A stretch of DNA of 37,422 nucleotides from Deltaproteobacteria bacterium. Lineage in GTDB: Bacteria > Desulfobacterota > Desulfobacteria > Desulfobacterales > B30-G6. A program made the position numbers and the translations under genes. Location: contig QMMS01000006.1 in the NCBI GenBank assembly GCA_003647375.1, positions 1 through 37,422 of the forward strand, written 5' to 3'. Numbering within the stretch: position 1 is the stretch's first letter; each line of letters begins with the position of its first letter. This document shows positions 1 through 7,232 of the stretch, piece after piece. Below the pieces are notes generated by a model, which was given only the letters and a program-made list of their open reading frames with translations, ran no database searches and had not been told where the DNA came from.

Positions 1-260
1 AAACGCTCCCTTCATGGGGTTAAGTTGGTTTATTCTTCGAACCCAATTAGCTCCCTGCAACCTTGGGGTAAAAAAATCCTGATTACTATACATATTAATA
101 CGTCTGTAATCAATTTCTATAACCTGAGTATCTTTTCGGTATTTAAAAAAATTATAAATTCTGTTAATAATCATAAGATCGAATGACGGTTTCAAAAAGT
201 TTTCTTTGTCTTTTTGCGATATACTCGCAAAAGCGGAAATCCAGTGTCATCAAATACTTT

Positions 261-1166
261 ATGAGACTTTTTATCATATTGTTCATCCTGTTTCAGGGAG
301 TGGTTTCCTTTGCAGACGCAGTCGAATCACCCCCTGGGTCGACCGTGAAATCGGAAACCTCCAAAGCAGCAGACGATTTCGATCGTGAAGATGAACTTTC
401 ACCGCACTACCTCAGTTTCGATTCAATGTTTACCCTTTATCAGCCATTCCTGGACCATGTCTCGGCTTATAAGCCCATATATTTCCTGGTAGGGGCCGAT
501 CCGGAAGAAAGCAAATTCCAGTTCAGTTTCAAGTACCGGCTGGTCAACCCGGAATCATTCCTGGCTGAACGCTACCGGTTTATGGATGGGTTTCATTTTG
601 CCTATACCCAGACATCCTACTGGGATCTGGAATCCTCTTCCATGCCCTTTGAAGATACAAGCTATAAACCCGAACTGTTCTACATTTCATCGAATATCGA
701 TACCGGATTGTCGCGTACAAGCGGCTTGTTCTTTCAAACCGGCATAAAGCACGAATCAAATGGTCAGGGAAGCGGTGATTCACGCAACACCAATTTTCTC
801 TATGCCAACCCCATTTTTATTTCCTACAATAAAAAAACAACTTTGGGTTTCATGCTATCCCCTAAGGCGTGGATTTATGTGGACAACAACGAAGATTCCA
901 ATGATGATCTGCCGGATTATCGGGGTTATTTTGATCTCGAGTTGAAATGCGGCCTGGCCGACAGCCTGGTGGTGAGCTCAAATCTTGGCTGGGCCAAGAA
1001 AGGGGGGTCGGTAACGATCAATGCCACCTATCCACTGAATCGAATATCTGCCGGGATTTCAGGTCTGTACCTGCATGTCCAGTACGTCAACACTCTGGCG
1101 GAAAGCCTGCTCCACTATGACGATCGCACGAAAGCCATTCGGATTGGTGTGTCTATTATACGTTAA
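261..1166 (+). CDS. pldA: Outer membrane phospholipase A (OMPLA)
   Basis: OMPLA hydrolyses acyl chains of phospholipids that reach the outer leaflet of the outer membrane, acting as a calcium-dependent dimeric beta-barrel. The catalytic block is visible: HESNG supplies the His and the Ser two residues later, and an Asn lies exactly 14 residues after the His, the same spacing as His142/Ser144/Asn156 in the E. coli enzyme. Other family blocks are the TQTSYWD stretch before it and the C-terminal YLHVQYVNTLAESLLHYD. The start is uncertain. ATG at 261 gives a clean signal peptide (MRLFIILFILF...SFADA), while an in-frame ATG at 183 would add 26 residues that bury it; neither has a clear ribosome binding site. 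The gene stands alone and converges on the methyltransferase at 1218. Confidence 0.9.
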   Translation: MRLFIILFILFQGVVSFADAVESPPGSTVKSETSKAADDFDREDELSPHYLSFDSMFTLYQPFLDHVSAYKPIYFLVGADPEESKFQFSFKYRLVNPESFLAERYRFMDGFHFAYTQTSYWDLESSSMPFEDTSYKPELFYISSNIDTGLSRTSGLFFQTGIKHESNGQGSGDSRNTNFLYANPIFISYNKKTTLGFMLSPKAWIYVDNNEDSNDDLPDYRGYFDLELKCGLADSLVVSSNLGWAKKGGSVTINATYPLNRISAGISGLYLHVQYVNTLAESLLHYDDRTKAIRIGVSIIR

Positions 1167-1217
1167 CCCGAACATTTCATAACGTTGTTTACAAAACATA
1201 CAAAAGGGTAACATATT

Positions 1218-1787
1218 TTACGTGGACCACACGACACTACGCCCGCCGGCTCTCTTTGGAAATTCCACGACTTTCATTCCAAGACTTTCGGCAATTTGAA
1301 TCATTTTTTCAAACGCGGGCTGACTGACATGCATTTTAGGCTCCACAGTAAGAATCCTTCCACCGTCTTTGAGTAGGTTTTTCAACTCCCCCAGCGTATG
1401 TTTCATGTCCGGCACCTCATGGATCATGTAAAATGCCAAAATTAAATCTGCTTCTTGATTCAGTCCAATATGATCGATACCTGCCGTATGAAAGTCGATT
1501 CTGTTGGCTACCCCGTGCTTTTTCGCCTTTTTCCGAACGCGTTCAAGCATTTTTGACTGGATATCCACGGCAATCACCCTCCCCTTTGACCCAACCATTT
1601 TGGCCATGTCGATGGTGAAGTATCCAGGGCCGCATCCCATGTCGATGACCGTGTTCCCCTCCTGGATGTATGGCCCGACAATTTTCACGGGGGGTTGAAT
1701 CAAACGCCGGATCCAGTTGTCCAGGAAAAAAGCAATTTGATGGGGACAGACATGGGGTTGTGGTTTTGTGATGCTGTTGCTTGACAT
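1218..1787 (-). CDS. Class I SAM-dependent methyltransferase
   Basis: A 189-residue small-molecule-type methyltransferase. Motif I is VIDMGCGPGYF at residues 47-57, followed by an acidic motif II (VIAVDIQ), a motif around the LILAFYMIHEV segment and a late GGRILTVEP strand, which together give the Rossmann SAM-binding fold. The substrate cannot be read from sequence. The start at 1787 is fixed by a strong GGGAGG ribosome binding site about 8 bases upstream. The gene lies 52 bases downstream of a MarR regulator on the same strand and has its own inverted repeat in that gap, so it is probably the regulated target of that regulator. Detoxification or resistance is possible but is only an inference. 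Confidence 0.85.
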   Translation of the reverse strand: MSSNSITKPQPHVCPHQIAFFLDNWIRRLIQPPVKIVGPYIQEGNTVIDMGCGPGYFTIDMAKMVGSKGRVIAVDIQSKMLERVRKKAKKHGVANRIDFHTAGIDHIGLNQEADLILAFYMIHEVPDMKHTLGELKNLLKDGGRILTVEPKMHVSQPAFEKMIQIAESLGMKVVEFPKRAGGRSVVWST

Positions 1788-1815
1788 AATTATTTCCTCC
1801 CATGGTGTACAGGTA

Positions 1816-1829
1816 CTATACTCCTATAG
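1816..1829. promoter_or_regulatory. Inverted repeat, candidate MarR operator before the methyltransferase
   Basis: CTATA-CTCC-TATAG is a perfect 5-bp inverted repeat in the 52-base gap between the MarR stop and the methyltransferase start. It shares the TATAG/CTATA half-site with the stronger palindrome upstream of marR, so one regulator could bind both. The short arms could also be chance in an AT-rich gap. Confidence 0.4.
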
Positions 1830-1839
1830 ACCTATTATT

Positions 1840-2298
1840 TTATTGCATGGCTTTCTTCATAAAATTATCTACCTTATTCATAAATTCTATCAGGAAATCG
1901 AGTTTGTCCTGATTCAATCCCAAGAAATATTCCTTGAAACCACCATCCATGGTTTCGTGCCAGTGTTTGTGTGCAAAATAGGCTGTCTTGCCCTTGAATG
2001 TCAGCCTCACTATCAACCTCGATAGGTTTTCAGGATCTTCTTCTTTGAAGATAAGTCCTTTATTTTCAACTCTTTTTAAGTTCTGAGATACCGCACCTTT
2101 TGTAATGCCCAACAGCCTGGACAGGTCGGTGACACTCAAGCACTCATCATTGTCCCCGATGAGTTCAAGTAAATGGATCTCCGTACCGGTGAGGGGTTCA
2201 TCCGTCCCGAACCGTCTAGGCGTCTTTTCCAGCTTGTTGGCAAGTTTGGCGAGCTGGTAAAACTGTTCCGTGATGATATGGATGTTGGATTCTTTCAT
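1840..2298 (-). CDS. MarR family transcriptional regulator
   Basis: A 152-residue winged-helix repressor-type protein. Residues 36-110 hold the MarR DNA-binding fold, with the LTGTEIHLLELIG helix, the recognition region LSRLLGITKGAVSQNLKRVE and the wing ENKGLIFKEEDPENLSRLIVRL; note that the wing carries the usual D-x-R-like basic stretch. Long flanking helices would form the dimer interface. I start it at ATG 2298 rather than at upstream codons because the upstream extension runs across the palindrome at 2307-2325. The gene precedes a methyltransferase on the same strand. A perfect 19-bp palindrome just before the start codon suggests autoregulation. The ligand is unknown. Confidence 0.87.
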   Translation of the reverse strand: MKESNIHIITEQFYQLAKLANKLEKTPRRFGTDEPLTGTEIHLLELIGDNDECLSVTDLSRLLGITKGAVSQNLKRVENKGLIFKEEDPENLSRLIVRLTFKGKTAYFAHKHWHETMDGGFKEYFLGLNQDKLDFLIEFMNKVDNFMKKAMQ

Positions 2299-2306
2299 GG
2301 CACATA

Positions 2307-2325
2307 GTGTATAGCTGCTATACAC
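2307..2325. promoter_or_regulatory. Perfect 19-bp palindrome, candidate MarR operator
   Basis: GTGTATAGCTGCTATACAC is a perfect 9-bp inverted repeat around one central base, starting 8 bases upstream of the MarR start codon. This is the size, symmetry and location typical of MarR-family operators. The related repeat at 1816-1829 supports a shared half-site. Confidence 0.65.
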
Positions 2326-2451
2326 ATATGTCAAGTACTATTTCAAGCCACGGTTTGGGGGCCAAAAGGTCAGAAGTCAGGAGACGGAAATCAGAAGTTA
2401 GAATTTCGTAAAGTGCTAAATTGTTTTAATGCTGGAAACCGAATGAACATC

Positions 2452-2486
2452 GAACATCCAACTCGCCACTGGCGAGTTGGATGTTC
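2452..2486. repeat. Perfect 16-bp stem hairpin with 3-base loop
   Basis: GAACATCCAACTCGCC and its exact reverse complement are separated by ACT, and are followed on the plus strand by ATCTTTTT. It looks like an intrinsic terminator, but no annotated gene ends here: marR starts at 2298 and points away, and the next plus gene starts at 2793. It is either an intergenic palindromic repeat or the end of an unseen transcript. The rest of the 2335-2792 gap holds the TIR element at 2549-2707 and a purine-rich stretch of TCAGAAGT-like words around 2370-2400, with no gene visible. Confidence 0.7.
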
Positions 2487-2548
2487 ATCTTTTTAACGTA
2501 CAATAGTAGGCTTTTCTTGTTTTTCAATAAATGTTATGTATATTTAAA

Positions 2549-2707
2549 CCTGAACTGAGCGATTTTTCCCGAAGAGATGTGCCAAGATCTTGATGGAGGA
2601 GGGTTCGCAAAAAACGTAGGCATACCCGTGGATCTGTCGAGGCTTTTTGCAAACCCTTGATCCGCAAGAGATTGGTTCAGATCGAGATAAAAATCGCTCA
2701 ATTCAGG
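2549..2707. mobile_element. MITE-like element with terminal inverted repeats, copy 1
   Basis: About 159 bp bounded by CCTGAACTGAGCGATTTTT on the left and its near-exact reverse complement AAAAATCGCTCAATTCAGG on the right. It contains no meaningful open frame. A second copy at 7038-7201 is alignable along its whole length, including the internal GATGGAGGAGGGTTCGC block. Flanks TTAAA and TCAAA could be a degenerate 5-bp target duplication. The features fit a non-autonomous miniature transposable element; no transposase with matching ends is in the window. Confidence 0.8.
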
Positions 2708-2792
2708 TCAAAGTGTTCCCATACCGACTTTTGCTCATTCAGTGTTATTTCTTGAAATCTTTCCTTTTAATTAAATACAGGAGGGTAAAAAA

Positions 2793-3209
2793 ATGAAACG
2801 ATTTAACAGAGTATTACCGTTAGCAGTGTTCATCTGGATAATTATGGGTATCTTCATTTCAGGGTATGCCCTTGCTGGAGGCGTGCCCCCTTGTATTGCC
2901 GAGAGGAATATAGACAAATTGATTGCATCAGAGGCAGCGTTGACTGATTTTTCATGTACCTTTAAAAAGTTCGAAGGCGCTGAAGTTTTGCACTTCAATG
3001 TGGCTCTTAAGAACGTCAGTAACAAGCCCCAGCGATTCAGAGTACATATCTTTTTGGATAATGGTAAAGCTGTAGGCGGCCTCATACCGCGAAAGACCAA
3101 AGGCGGTCTTGTAGAACCCGGCCAAACCGCATCCTTTGAATACCCGGTCAATGGAATGATTGGTTTACCTGGAGAAATTCTTCTAAAAATCAGCACGGTC
3201 ACACCATAA
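2793..3209 (+). CDS. Small secreted protein of unknown function
   Basis: A 138-residue protein with a clear signal peptide (MKRFNRVLPLAVFIWIIMG... cleaved near ALAGG) and a mature part of about 110 residues predicted to be mostly beta strands. Segments such as LHFNVALKNVSNKPQRFRV and the VEPGQTASFEYPV motif resemble the FxLYD/immunoglobulin-like folds of secreted proteins that describe tissue-free accessory domains, but I do not recognise the family. Two Cys (CIAE and CTFKK) could form a disulfide. The start has an AGGAGGG ribosome binding site. It lies 78 bases upstream of the first TAXI binding protein on the same strand and might be a transporter accessory; that is a guess from position. 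Confidence 0.65.
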   Translation: MKRFNRVLPLAVFIWIIMGIFISGYALAGGVPPCIAERNIDKLIASEAALTDFSCTFKKFEGAEVLHFNVALKNVSNKPQRFRVHIFLDNGKAVGGLIPRKTKGGLVEPGQTASFEYPVNGMIGLPGEILLKISTVTP

Positions 3210-3287
3210 AATAGATATTCCTGAAAGATCGGTTTTTTTTAATTATCATCAATGATGATCCATGCATTCAATCGATTGGAGGTTAAT

Positions 3288-4253
3288 ATGAAAAGAATCA
3301 GTATACTTTTGTCTCTCTGTCTGATCTTGATTTTTGTTGGTCCCGCTACTGCGAAAACCACTTTTATCAGTATCGGTACCGGCGGTACCGGCGGCATCTA
3401 TTATCCCTATGGCGGTGGTGTGGCTGAAATCTGGTCAAAATACGTGCCCGGTATTAGAGCCGTTGCAGAAGTCACCGGCGCCAGCGTGGAGAATGTTAAG
3501 CTGGCCCACAAGGGGGAAACCGTGATTGGGGAAGTCATGGGAGATGTTGCCGATGCCGGTTTGAACGGCACGGGCAAATTCAAAGGTAAGAAGCACGACA
3601 TTCTTTCCATGGCAATCATGTACCCGAACCTGCTCCAGGTAGTTGCCCTGAAAAAGAGCGGCATCACAAACATAGAGCAGATCAAGGGTCGTAATATCAG
3701 CAGCGGCAGCCCGGGAAGCGGCACTAACTTCATGGCAGAAGCCGTATTCAAGGCCCTGGATATTCCGCTGGATTCCTTTAAGGACAGCCGCTTATCATTT
3801 ACTGAAAGTGCCAATGCACTCAGAGACGGAACCATCGAAGTCGGCGTCTGGTCAGTGGGGCCCGGCACCAGTTCCATTCTGGACCTGTCCACCACCCACG
3901 ATATTCACGTTATTGCCTTTACGCCTGAGCAGACCCAGAAAATTCTGGCCGCCAATTCAAAATACTCATCTGTCGAGCTTTCAGGAGGTGTTTATCGCGG
4001 CATGGATAAATCAGTGGCCACCATCGGTGTGTGGAACGTCATGATCTGCCAGGCTTCCCTGGATACGGACATGGTTTACAGCCTGGCCAAAGCCCTTTAT
4101 GAGAAAAATGATTACCTGCTGAAAATTCATCCTTCTGCAGCATACACGACGCCTGAAAATGCAGTTAAGTACTCGCCGATTCCGCTGCACCCGGGCACCA
4201 TCAAATACCTGAAGGAATTGGGTATTGCAGTACCAGCGAAATTGATGCCATGA
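3288..4253 (+). CDS. TAXI family TRAP transporter solute-binding protein (first)
   Basis: Periplasmic ligand-binding subunit of a tripartite TRAP transporter, TAXI class. It has a signal peptide (MKRISILLSLCLILIFVGPATA) and the class-defining start of the mature protein, SIGTGGTGGIYYPYGG, then the IKGRNISSGSPGSGTNF ligand-loop block and the C-terminal HPGTIKYLKELG. Mature length of about 300 residues is normal. An upstream in-frame ATG at 3252 exists, but ATG 3288 has a GGAGG site 5 bases before it and begins the signal peptide. It is followed 10 bases later by a DUF1850 gene, then by the fused permease, the usual TAXI gene order. The ligand is unknown; glutamate, aromatic or other carboxylates are bound by relatives. 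Confidence 0.93.
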   Translation: MKRISILLSLCLILIFVGPATAKTTFISIGTGGTGGIYYPYGGGVAEIWSKYVPGIRAVAEVTGASVENVKLAHKGETVIGEVMGDVADAGLNGTGKFKGKKHDILSMAIMYPNLLQVVALKKSGITNIEQIKGRNISSGSPGSGTNFMAEAVFKALDIPLDSFKDSRLSFTESANALRDGTIEVGVWSVGPGTSSILDLSTTHDIHVIAFTPEQTQKILAANSKYSSVELSGGVYRGMDKSVATIGVWNVMICQASLDTDMVYSLAKALYEKNDYLLKIHPSAAYTTPENAVKYSPIPLHPGTIKYLKELGIAVPAKLMP

Positions 4254-4263
4254 AGGTAAAACA

Positions 4264-4806
4264 TTGAGCAGGCTGGTTCGCATAATTATTTCAGCAGCGG
4301 CCGGTCTGCTCATTCTGTTGGTGATCGTACTAGGGGTAACGCCAGGCGGCCTTGAGCTAATACTCGCTCCAATAAAAGGCGGCCCCCCCTTGCTGGTCCT
4401 GCCATTACAACCAGGTGAGCACTTTACGATACACTACTATCACTCGGTGGAAAACGCCCCGATCTGGGAAACACACAGCCTCGATAAAGACGGGCGGATT
4501 TACATCGAAGAAGAACGTTATTTAAAGTTTGGTGCCGGAATGGGTCGCATGCCCGGTGTGGGGCGAATGGTACATCGTGAACCCTTTGAAGTGATAGAAA
4601 ATATGCACATGCCGACCGGCAATTTTATTCTGCGGATTGGAAGCCCCGGTGTCAATCATACCGTTATCTGGCGGGGTACACGGACCAATCTTTCCGAGAC
4701 GGCAGCACACGTGGCAGTACAGTTTTCGGCTCAGCCGGTGAGCCTGCTATATCGGCTGATGCGTCAACTTTATCCGGATCCTGCCACACCAAAGCTGGAT
4801 ATTTAA
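4264..4806 (+). CDS. DUF1850 domain protein
   Basis: A 180-residue protein with one N-terminal membrane segment (residues 8-25, ISAAAGLLILLVIVLGV) and a DUF1850 domain beginning with LVLPLQPGEHFTIHYYHSVENAPIWET. This family is repeatedly found between the TAXI binding protein and the fused permease, and its mechanistic role is not known. Translation probably starts at TTG 4264, using a GAAGG site that overlaps the stop codon of the TAXI gene, so the two are translationally coupled. The stop codon sits directly against the palindromic element that begins at 4809. Confidence 0.85.
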   Translation: MSRLVRIIISAAAGLLILLVIVLGVTPGGLELILAPIKGGPPLLVLPLQPGEHFTIHYYHSVENAPIWETHSLDKDGRIYIEEERYLKFGAGMGRMPGVGRMVHREPFEVIENMHMPTGNFILRIGSPGVNHTVIWRGTRTNLSETAAHVAVQFSAQPVSLLYRLMRQLYPDPATPKLDI

Positions 4807-4808
4807 CT

Positions 4809-4953
4809 AGTGCCTATCCACAAAAGGTCTTTTTCCGCGATATCAGCGTTGGACGCCATGATTTAACTCCTCAAAATAGCACGCTATTACTCCGGGTTAA
4901 ATCTGTCGTCCGCCTTGATCTCACGAAAAAATCCTCATTTCTGGACGGACACT
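4809..4953. mobile_element. 145-bp imperfect palindromic element (family B), full copy
   Basis: The two halves are imperfect reverse complements. AGTGCCTATCCACAAAA on the left pairs with the reverse complement of the right end TTTCTGGACGGACACT, and further in GGACG...ATTTAAC pairs with GTTAAAT...CGTCC. The right half recurs at 10580-10654. AACT lies on both sides but also follows the second copy, so it may be part of the element rather than a target duplication. It has no open frame. It separates the DUF1850 gene from its permease and could fold into a long RNA hairpin in the transcript. Confidence 0.7.
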
Positions 4954-4959
4954 AACTCA

Positions 4960-5000
4960 AGATGAGCGTTTCAAATTTTAAGAATATGGGATTTAGAAAT
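4960..5000 (-). repeat. 42-bp repeat (family C), copy overlapping a start codon
   Basis: The block reading AGATGAGCGTTTCAAATT...TTTAGAAAT is the exact reverse complement of 10775-10815. It covers the ribosome binding region (GGGATTTAGAA) and the A and T of the ATG at 4999, so the permease start lies in repeat DNA. A third copy, split by an inserted element, lies at 7026-7230. Confidence 0.85.
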
Positions 5001-7047
5001 GCCTGAACATGATATCCATGAGAAGAAAAGCAGCCAAACTGGAAACCTGCCAAAAGACCGCAACCAAAGCCTGGTTACGGCAACGGCTCGTGTGGTGATG
5101 CTTATCGCTGTCGGCTTAAGCCTATACCAGCTCTACACGGCTGGTATAGCGGCCCTGACGGCTTTGGTACAGCGATCCATCCATCTTGGTGCCATCTTGA
5201 GCCTCACGTTCCTGCTCCATCCCCCTTTTAAAAATGCCCGTAAAGACAAACTGAATTTCTGGGTAATTCTGGACTGGTCCCTGGCGATAGCAGCTGTGTA
5301 CTGTACCTATTACATCTGCAGTAACCTCACCGTCATATTTGAACGCCAGGGCGACTGGCTTTCCAGCGATATCGTCGTGAGCATCATCGGAACCCTTCTG
5401 GTGCTCGAGGCTTGCAGGCGCGTAATCGGGATGATTATGACCGGCATTTGCCTAACGGGCATACTATATGCCTATTTCGGACCTTACATGCCGGACTTGA
5501 TCATTCACAAGGGCTACAGCATCGAGCGAATTACCACCACCTTATGGCTAACCACTGAAGGTATTTTCGGGCTGCCCATAGGCGTGGCCGCTACCTTCGT
5601 TTTTGTTTTTGTACTTTTCGGGGCCTTTCTGGAATACACCGGCGGGGGTAACTTCTTCATCGATCTGGCTTACGCTCTTACCGGACGCTTCTCGGGCGGT
5701 CCGGCAAAAACCTCCGTGATAGCATCCGGCTTTATGGGTTCAATCTCAGGATCGGCCGTCGGAAACGTTGTTGCCACAGGCTCATTTACCATCCCCATGA
5801 TGAAAAAGGTGGGCTACCGTCCCCATGTTGCCGGTGCTATCGAAGCGGCGGCCTCCACCGGCGGACAGCTCATGCCTCCCATTATGGGCGCCGGCGCTTT
5901 TCTAATGGCCGAGTTTACCAACACCAGCTACCTCACGATCATTAAAGTGGCTCTGATACCGGCCATCATGTACTACTTGACGGTGCTTTTTTTTGTTCAC
6001 TATGAAGCCAAAAAAAATGGTCTGGAGGGACAGCCAAAAGAAAACCTGCCTCGGGTCTGGAATGTGATTAAAGAAGGTCTGCACTTTATCATACCGGTGA
6101 TTATCCTGATTTATGTCCTGGTCTCCAACTACTCGCCCATGATGGCGGGTTTCGTTGCCGTAATGAGCACCCTGCTCGCCAGTCTGGTTGCGAACGCCGT
6201 TCGTTGGGCTCTAAACACCGTACATCCGCCGGCAGGCGGATCAAACCGCGAAACATTAACACAGTTCTGCGTCCGGGAATTCAAAACAGTGGTCGGTGCG
6301 CTCGAAAAAGGTGCTAAAAGTGCCGTGATGGTATCTGTGGCCTGCGCAGCAGCAGGTATCATCGTCGGTATGGTTACGCTCACGGGTATGGGGCTCAAAT
6401 TCTCAAGTTTGGTACTGGATCTGAGTTTTGGTATAAAAGCTCTGGCTATTTTGTTAATCGGCGGGGCTTCTCTGGTACTGGGTATGGGCCTGCCGGTCAC
6501 AGCCAGTTATATCGTTCTGGCCACTCTGGCCGGTCCCGCCCTCCTGGACATGGGCGTACCCATAATGGTCGCCCACATGATCGTATTCTGGTATTCACAA
6601 GATGCCAACGTCACCCCGCCGGTAAGCCTCGCCAGCTTCGCCGGCGCCGGCATAGCGGGGGCAAATCCCATGCAAACGGCGTTCACCTCATGGAAACTTG
6701 CCAAGGGGCTCTACATTATACCGATTATCATGGCATATCGCCCATTGCTGGGTATGGGCGAAAACTATGATTTGCTCCACTGGGAAGTGGGACTGACCAT
6801 GGTCGTCACTACGCTGGGGCTGGTGGCTTTTGCCTCCGGGATTGAGCGCTACTTTCTCCGGCGCGCTACCTGGCCGGAAACGATTCTCTTCTGGATTGCT
6901 GCAGCAGGATTATTCTGGCCGGAGTACTGGGCGGATGTTGTCGGCCTAGCTGCTCTGATGGTAGTCATTCTGCTTCAAAAATTCTACACGCCGAAACCTA
7001 AACGGATCAAATCCTCTGAAAATATTTCTAAATCTAACCTGAGCTGA
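4999..7047 (+). CDS. TRAP transporter fused permease (4TM/12TM, DctQM-type), first
   Basis: A 682-residue inner membrane permease joining the small (DctQ-like) and large (DctM-like) TRAP subunits, as is usual in TAXI systems. Residues 25-150 hold the four-helix small-subunit part; the rest is the large-subunit part with the conserved blocks GRFSGGPAKTSVIASGFMG, STGGQLMPPIMGAGAFLMAE and MGLPVTASYIVLATLAGPAL. It couples sodium or proton flow to uptake of the ligand delivered by the TAXI protein at 3288. The start overlaps a 42-bp repeat. The last codons (SNLS and stop) are read out of repeat DNA: the TGA lies inside the inserted element at 7038-7201. A long palindromic element separates it from the DUF1850 gene, so co-transcription is likely but attenuation is possible. 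Confidence 0.93.
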   Translation: MPEHDIHEKKSSQTGNLPKDRNQSLVTATARVVMLIAVGLSLYQLYTAGIAALTALVQRSIHLGAILSLTFLLHPPFKNARKDKLNFWVILDWSLAIAAVYCTYYICSNLTVIFERQGDWLSSDIVVSIIGTLLVLEACRRVIGMIMTGICLTGILYAYFGPYMPDLIIHKGYSIERITTTLWLTTEGIFGLPIGVAATFVFVFVLFGAFLEYTGGGNFFIDLAYALTGRFSGGPAKTSVIASGFMGSISGSAVGNVVATGSFTIPMMKKVGYRPHVAGAIEAAASTGGQLMPPIMGAGAFLMAEFTNTSYLTIIKVALIPAIMYYLTVLFFVHYEAKKNGLEGQPKENLPRVWNVIKEGLHFIIPVIILIYVLVSNYSPMMAGFVAVMSTLLASLVANAVRWALNTVHPPAGGSNRETLTQFCVREFKTVVGALEKGAKSAVMVSVACAAAGIIVGMVTLTGMGLKFSSLVLDLSFGIKALAILLIGGASLVLGMGLPVTASYIVLATLAGPALLDMGVPIMVAHMIVFWYSQDANVTPPVSLASFAGAGIAGANPMQTAFTSWKLAKGLYIIPIIMAYRPLLGMGENYDLLHWEVGLTMVVTTLGLVAFASGIERYFLRRATWPETILFWIAAAGLFWPEYWADVVGLAALMVVILLQKFYTPKPKRIKSSENISKSNLS

Positions 7048-7230
7048 GCTGAGCGATTTTTCCCGAAGAGATGTGCCGAGGTCTTGATGGAGGAGGGTTC
7101 GCAAAAAACGTAGGCATACCAGTGGATCTGTCGAGGCTTTTTGAGAACCTTTGATCCGCAAGAGATTGGTGCAGATCGAGATAAAAATCGCTCAGTTCAG
7201 GTCTAATATTCTTAAAATTTGAAACGCTCA
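7026..7230 (+). repeat. 42-bp repeat (family C), copy split by an inserted element
   Basis: TTTCTAAATCTAA (7026-7037 region) resumes after the element as TCTAATATTCTTAAAATTTG and GAAACGCTCACTTTAGG. Removing the element and one TCTAA restores a sequence matching 10776 onward with about four mismatches over 44 bases. This is direct evidence of insertion into an older repeat. Confidence 0.8.
7038..7201. mobile_element. MITE-like element with terminal inverted repeats, copy 2
   Basis: Same element as 2549-2707: begins CCTGAGCTGAGCTGAGCG (with a duplicated GAGCT compared with copy 1) and ends CGCTCAGTTCAGG. It is flanked by TCTAA at 7033-7037 and TCTAA at 7202-7206, a 5-bp target duplication. It supplies the stop codon of the TRAP permease and sits between two converging operons. 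Confidence 0.85.
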
Positions 7231-7232
7231 CT

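Noticed and set aside
2549..2707. Riboswitch upstream of the small secreted protein gene
   Set aside because: The conserved structure is explained by the terminal inverted repeats of the element, and the second copy sits at a 3' end, not a leader.
4809..4957. AACT target duplication around the 145-bp palindrome
   Set aside because: AACT also follows the second, half copy (10655-10658), so it may belong to the element; the claim is not secure.
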